Notes under the pieces: model-generated
Databases searched by the model: none
What the model was told of the DNA's origin: nothing
What the model saw: only the letters and a program-made list of their open reading frames with translations
Source: Candidatus Methanoperedens sp.
GTDB lineage: Archaea > Halobacteriota > Methanosarcinia > Methanosarcinales > Methanoperedenaceae
NCBI GenBank assembly: GCA_026552835.1
Contig: JAPMTY010000090.1
Coordinates: 1-56,702, forward strand
DNA length: 56,702 bases
Direction of reading: 5' to 3'
Translations under genes and position numbers: made by a program
Shown here: positions 53,763 through 56,702 of the stretch, one piece after another
Numbering within the stretch: position 1 is the first letter of the stretch
How the letters are laid out: each line of letters starts with the position of its first letter

Positions 53763-53972
53763 ATGAAAGCTAAAACTATTAATGAAATAAGAAAGGATGG
53801 ATTCAAAACACTGGCAAAATCCCTGGGGCCGATAGGGATGGTAAGGTTTATCCAGAGTTTTGATTTGGGAAGAGGCGACTACACGAAGGAACGCTCTCAA
53901 TGGATATCCGGGAATCTTGATGAAATTTTTAAAGAAATCAAGGAAAAGAGAACCAGGGTTATTGTACACTGA
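53763..53972 (+). CDS. Small conserved protein of unknown function (69 aa)
   Basis: The sequence begins MKAKTINEIRKDGFKTLAKS and continues MVRFIQSFDLGRGDYTKERS. The GDYTKER / W-I pattern resembles small stand-alone proteins found beside toxin-like genes in cyanobacteria and archaea, but I cannot name the family. No membrane segment. It lies near a decayed vapB, so a toxin-antitoxin connection is possible but not shown. Confidence 0.5.
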   Translation: MKAKTINEIRKDGFKTLAKSLGPIGMVRFIQSFDLGRGDYTKERSQWISGNLDEIFKEIKEKRTRVIVH

Positions 53973-54145
53973 CCTGTGCTTGCATATAAAAATGCTTTTC
54001 AAGAAGAAAAAAAGCCTATTTGGAACAATGCAAAAGACAGACCTATACGACCTCAGGGAACATGAGGACAGAATATAGTGCTTCTGGATTCATTTCTGCA
54101 ATTATTCTATATGGGCTAAATATAAGTTTAAACATATATTTACTT

Positions 54146-54360
54146 ATGACATCCAAGACCATAACCATCCGTGAAGATATTTACAAAAGCTCCTCTCGAT
54201 AAAGGGAAAAAACGAAACCTTCAGCAATCTTTTTGAACGGCTCTTAAAACACCGAAAAAATATTGATAAACTCAAAGAATTGAGAGGCTCTGTTGAATTC
54301 AAGAATAAAGAAACTCTTTTGCTGGAATTACCTGAGAAAAGAAAGGAGATAAGGTATTGA
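54146..54360 (+). pseudogene. Frameshifted VapB antitoxin (PF02697-like) with vapC missing
   Basis: ATG 54146 gives MTSKTITIREDIYK, then the frame is lost and stops after four codons. The next frame reads LLSIKGKNETFSNLFERLLK and continues to a stop at 54358-54360. Adding one A to the run at 54185-54188 restores an antitoxin of the VapB type (TITIREDIYKKLLSIKGKNE). The expected overlapping toxin begins TTGATTCTTGCAGAACG (MIL...) but departs at once from any VapC pattern and runs into the end of the decarboxylase gene. TATA-like sequence (AAACATATATTTA) precedes. Confidence 0.65.
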
Positions 54361-54373
54361 TTCTTGCAGAACG

Positions 54374-55564
54374 TTATTTATTCAAATGCACCACTTTTGG
54401 AGGCGGGAAACCGTTAAAATAGGTGGTTGAAGCGATCGTATAGGCGCCGATATTTTCAGCATAAAGCAAATCGTCAATTTGCAAATCTTCAGGCAGCTCG
54501 TCGGCAAGTGAAATAGTGTCGAAAGCGTCGCAGGTGGGACCAAACGTAGCGCAAACCATTTTCTCTCCGTCTTTGAAGGAATGCAAAGGATAATGTTGAT
54601 GATCAAAAACCTGTCCTGAAAAAGTATGATAAACACCGTCGTTCAGGTAATAGCACGTCTTCCCGTCGCGGACAGCCTTACCAACAATTTTCGTGACTAA
54701 GGTACATGCCGTCGCCACTATAAATCTCCCGGGTTCGGCAATAACCTGAATATCGTCTTTGGGGAACAGACGCTTTATTTCTGAATTTAATTGTCTCGCT
54801 AAAGTAGCAAAAGATTTTACGTCCGGCGTGTACTTAACCGGAAAGCCGCCGCCAATATCCAGAACCTTTCTTTTTTTGCCTTCCTTATCAATAAACCCGA
54901 TTTGATAATTTCTCAATTCCGCTTCCTTGAAAATCGAGGAGGCGAAATTCAAAGCCTGCGAATAATTATCAAAATTATTGCACTGGCTGCCGACGTGGAA
55001 ACTAATGCCTTCAACTCCAAGCCCTAATTTCACAGCCTCGGCGATTAGATCAACCGCTTCTCCGGGATGGGCTCCGAATTTTGAAGACAACTCAACCATA
55101 GAACCGGTATTAGGTACGCGTATCCTCAAAACAAGACCAACATCAGGGGCATGTTTTTTTATCTTTTTTAATTCTTCAATATTGTCAAAAGTAACTAATA
55201 TTTTATATTCATTTAACTTGGCCAGGACTTCGGCGGGCTTGATGGTATTAGCATATATAATTTTATCCCAGATAAAATCCTGCCGTTCTTTATCCGGCAA
55301 ATGCTTGATATTTTCATGAACCAGCATAAATTCAGGGAAAGAAGCCACATCAAAACTTGCACCCATATCATACATAGTTTTGATAATTTCAGGATTGGAA
55401 TTCGCCTTAACAGCAAAATATGCCTGCACATCAGGCAATTTTTCCCTGAATTCACGATAATTCTCCCTGATTTTTTCATGATCTATGATAAAAACCGGAG
55501 TTCCGTGTTCCCGGGCAATTTTCTCTAACATTTCTTTTTGATTTTCGATCATTATTGTATCCAT
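54374..55564 (-). CDS. Ornithine (or lysine/ornithine) decarboxylase, alanine-racemase-fold
   Basis: This PLP enzyme of fold type III has 396 residues. It probably makes putrescine from ornithine. The PLP lysine is Lys53 in YFAVKANSNP. SFHVGSQC, the PLP-phosphate loop DIGGGFP, EPGRFIVA and the catalytic GPTCDAFD (Cys from the partner subunit) are classic for eukaryotic-type ODC and bacterial lysine/ornithine decarboxylases. GPTCD rather than a GPxCE pattern argues against carboxynorspermidine or diaminopimelate decarboxylase. It follows the homospermidine synthase gene by 36 bases on the same strand. Two possible starts (55564 and 55552) exist. The style of sequence is bacterial rather than archaeal, suggesting transfer. 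Confidence 0.85.
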   Translation of the reverse strand: MDTIMIENQKEMLEKIAREHGTPVFIIDHEKIRENYREFREKLPDVQAYFAVKANSNPEIIKTMYDMGASFDVASFPEFMLVHENIKHLPDKERQDFIWDKIIYANTIKPAEVLAKLNEYKILVTFDNIEELKKIKKHAPDVGLVLRIRVPNTGSMVELSSKFGAHPGEAVDLIAEAVKLGLGVEGISFHVGSQCNNFDNYSQALNFASSIFKEAELRNYQIGFIDKEGKKRKVLDIGGGFPVKYTPDVKSFATLARQLNSEIKRLFPKDDIQVIAEPGRFIVATACTLVTKIVGKAVRDGKTCYYLNDGVYHTFSGQVFDHQHYPLHSFKDGEKMVCATFGPTCDAFDTISLADELPEDLQIDDLLYAENIGAYTIASTTYFNGFPPPKVVHLNK

Positions 55565-55600
55565 TATTATTTAAAAATCATTTTAACAAACCATTAATCA

Positions 55601-56702
55601 TTAACCCCTGAAAATAAAATTTTCAATCTGCCATGGATCGGGATTGTATTTTGCTGCCGGATTTTCTTTAAAAAATACTTTGCGGTTTTTTAGAGGCGTC
55701 CAGTCCGAAGGGGTAGAAATAAATTTTCCAAGATACGGCTTGGCAATATCCAGAACAAAATCATGAGGCAGGTCGTCGGGTAATTTAATACCTTCCCGCG
55801 GATTTTCAAGCATCCAGAGTACGGCAGCAATAATACCTGCCGCTACCTGAAGGGTAGTGGCGTTCTGGCCGGGAGCGAGAGCTCTGGCTTCCTCGATGCT
55901 CAAAGCGCTGCCCGTCCACCAGGAATTATAATGATGCCCCATCAAGAGCGCCCCAAGGGTATCCTCGCCTGATATAATTTCATCTGTCATAATCCGGATA
56001 CTGGGCTGGAGTTCGTAATTCCGGCCGCGCAATTCCCAGAGCGAGGAAAGTGTATCGTGACAGGGCATATAAGCATAATTTACAGTCGGCCTGTAAACCG
56101 CCTTACCATCTTCCCAGACAGTCAACCGGTCTGAAAGGCCAAATGCTTCACCATGGCGGATCATCATACCGATAATTTCTTCATCCGGTATCCATGATCT
56201 GACCCATGTATTAATGCCCATCTGGGGCAAGAATATCTGGTTCTTAGGTCCGAATGGAGGTATATTCGCCAGGGGCGGCAGTTTCTTCTCATGCGTCCCC
56301 CAACCTATTTCAGCCGGAGCCGTTCCCTCTTCCCGTAATCCTTCAATGCTCCATGTCCCTACAAATTCGTTAACCTGCTTTGGCCTGTTGGCAATTTGGG
56401 TATCCCGTTCGCTGCAATGTATTACTTTGACATCTAATTTCTTCGCAAGTCTGGGAAAATCCCTGGCTTTTGCAAGGCGGGCAATTTCTTCTTCATCCTG
56501 CGGAGATGCTTTTTTATCAAAAATGATGCGCGCAGCAATATCCAGCAGGGCTTGCTTGACGAAGTGAGAAATGAGACCGGGATTAGCGCCATGGTCGATA
56601 ACAGCGGTAGGCGCATCTTTCCAATCACGGGAAAGTTCACGCAATTGCATCTGGCGCCAGTAGAGCGACTTTTCATACGGGCTCTTTGTAAAAATTCCCT
56701 CA
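55601..56702 (-). CDS. hss: Homospermidine synthase (5' end beyond the window)
   Basis: It condenses two putrescines (or putrescine and spermidine) to homospermidine in an NAD-dependent reaction. About 366 C-terminal residues are visible; bacterial HSS has about 470, so the N-terminal dinucleotide-binding part is outside. The open frame continues to the last base, so the internal ATG at 56650 is not the start. TAVIDHGANPGLISHFVKQA, GTHEKKLPP, YAYMPCHDTLSSLWELRGR and MGHHYNSWWTGSALSIEEAR are strong HSS signatures. With the decarboxylase downstream it forms an ornithine-to-putrescine-to-homospermidine module. This enzyme is characteristic of bacteria and unusual in an archaeal context. Confidence 0.88.
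   Translation of the reverse strand, partial: EGIFTKSPYEKSLYWRQMQLRELSRDWKDAPTAVIDHGANPGLISHFVKQALLDIAARIIFDKKASPQDEEEIARLAKARDFPRLAKKLDVKVIHCSERDTQIANRPKQVNEFVGTWSIEGLREEGTAPAEIGWGTHEKKLPPLANIPPFGPKNQIFLPQMGINTWVRSWIPDEEIIGMMIRHGEAFGLSDRLTVWEDGKAVYRPTVNYAYMPCHDTLSSLWELRGRNYELQPSIRIMTDEIISGEDTLGALLMGHHYNSWWTGSALSIEEARALAPGQNATTLQVAAGIIAAVLWMLENPREGIKLPDDLPHDFVLDIAKPYLGKFISTPSDWTPLKNRKVFFKENPAAKYNPDPWQIENFIFRG

Noticed and set aside
1..56702. tRNA, rRNA or riboswitch genes
   Set aside because: I looked for cloverleaf-type arms and TTCGAATC-like T-loops in the spacers; only isolated matches inside coding regions were seen, none foldable by eye into a tRNA.

Overview
The window looks like a chromosomal segment of an anaerobic archaeon of the Methanosarcinales, most probably an ANME-2d / Methanoperedens-type methanotroph. 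That placement is an inference. It rests on a methyl-coenzyme M reductase component A2 homologue (atwA), a homoaconitase small subunit and an AksF-like dehydrogenase of coenzyme B synthesis, a split-type NrpR nitrogen regulator, archaeal Nop5, a Methanosarcina-style glutamyl-tRNA synthetase, a multihaem cytochrome, and many surface proteins ending in PGF-CTERM tails (archaeosortase substrates).

Layout. 1-15 kb is mostly housekeeping and envelope genes: a partial PIN-ATPase, a glnA-nrpR operon preceded by a candidate NrpR operator and a 43-aa ORF, a putative glycosidase-like membrane protein, a multihaem cytochrome with 15 CXXCH motifs plus one CX4CH, a thioredoxin reductase operon, two secreted beta-propellers, a TPR protein, atwA, a SppA-like protease and nop5. 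15-35.4 kb is a surface-protein island on the plus strand. It holds two large modular PGF-CTERM proteins, then two tandem giant multicopper oxidases (2167 and 1714 aa). The first oxidase has two blocks of glycine-rich repeats (about 26 units) inserted within its copper-oxidase body and no C-terminal anchor. The second keeps about two repeat units and the full PGF-pre-PGF/PGF-CTERM anchor. Three of these genes share a stop-codon-overlapping terminator hairpin, and two share a promoter/leader with a perfect 16-bp palindrome.

35.4-46 kb holds a hacB / unknown / small membrane protein / aksF cluster, a seven-PAS histidine kinase, a Pit phosphate transporter, thg1 with a PRC-barrel gene, and gltX. 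46-47 kb is a scar: a vapBC pair with a frameshifted toxin, then a short diverged copy of the gltX 3' end. 47.4-51.2 kb is another modular surface protein with a variant (AGF) sorting tail. It is followed by a Ski2-like helicase, a small unknown gene, a decayed second vapB, and, abutting it, a polyamine module (ornithine decarboxylase-like and homospermidine synthase) that looks bacterial and recently acquired.

The most interesting part is the surface island. Two extracellular multicopper oxidases sit next to scaffold-like, sequon-rich, archaeosortase-anchored proteins in an apparently anaerobic archaeon. Together with the multihaem cytochrome, this suggests (as hypothesis only) a cell-surface redox or metal-handling system whose oxidase was remodelled by repeat expansion.
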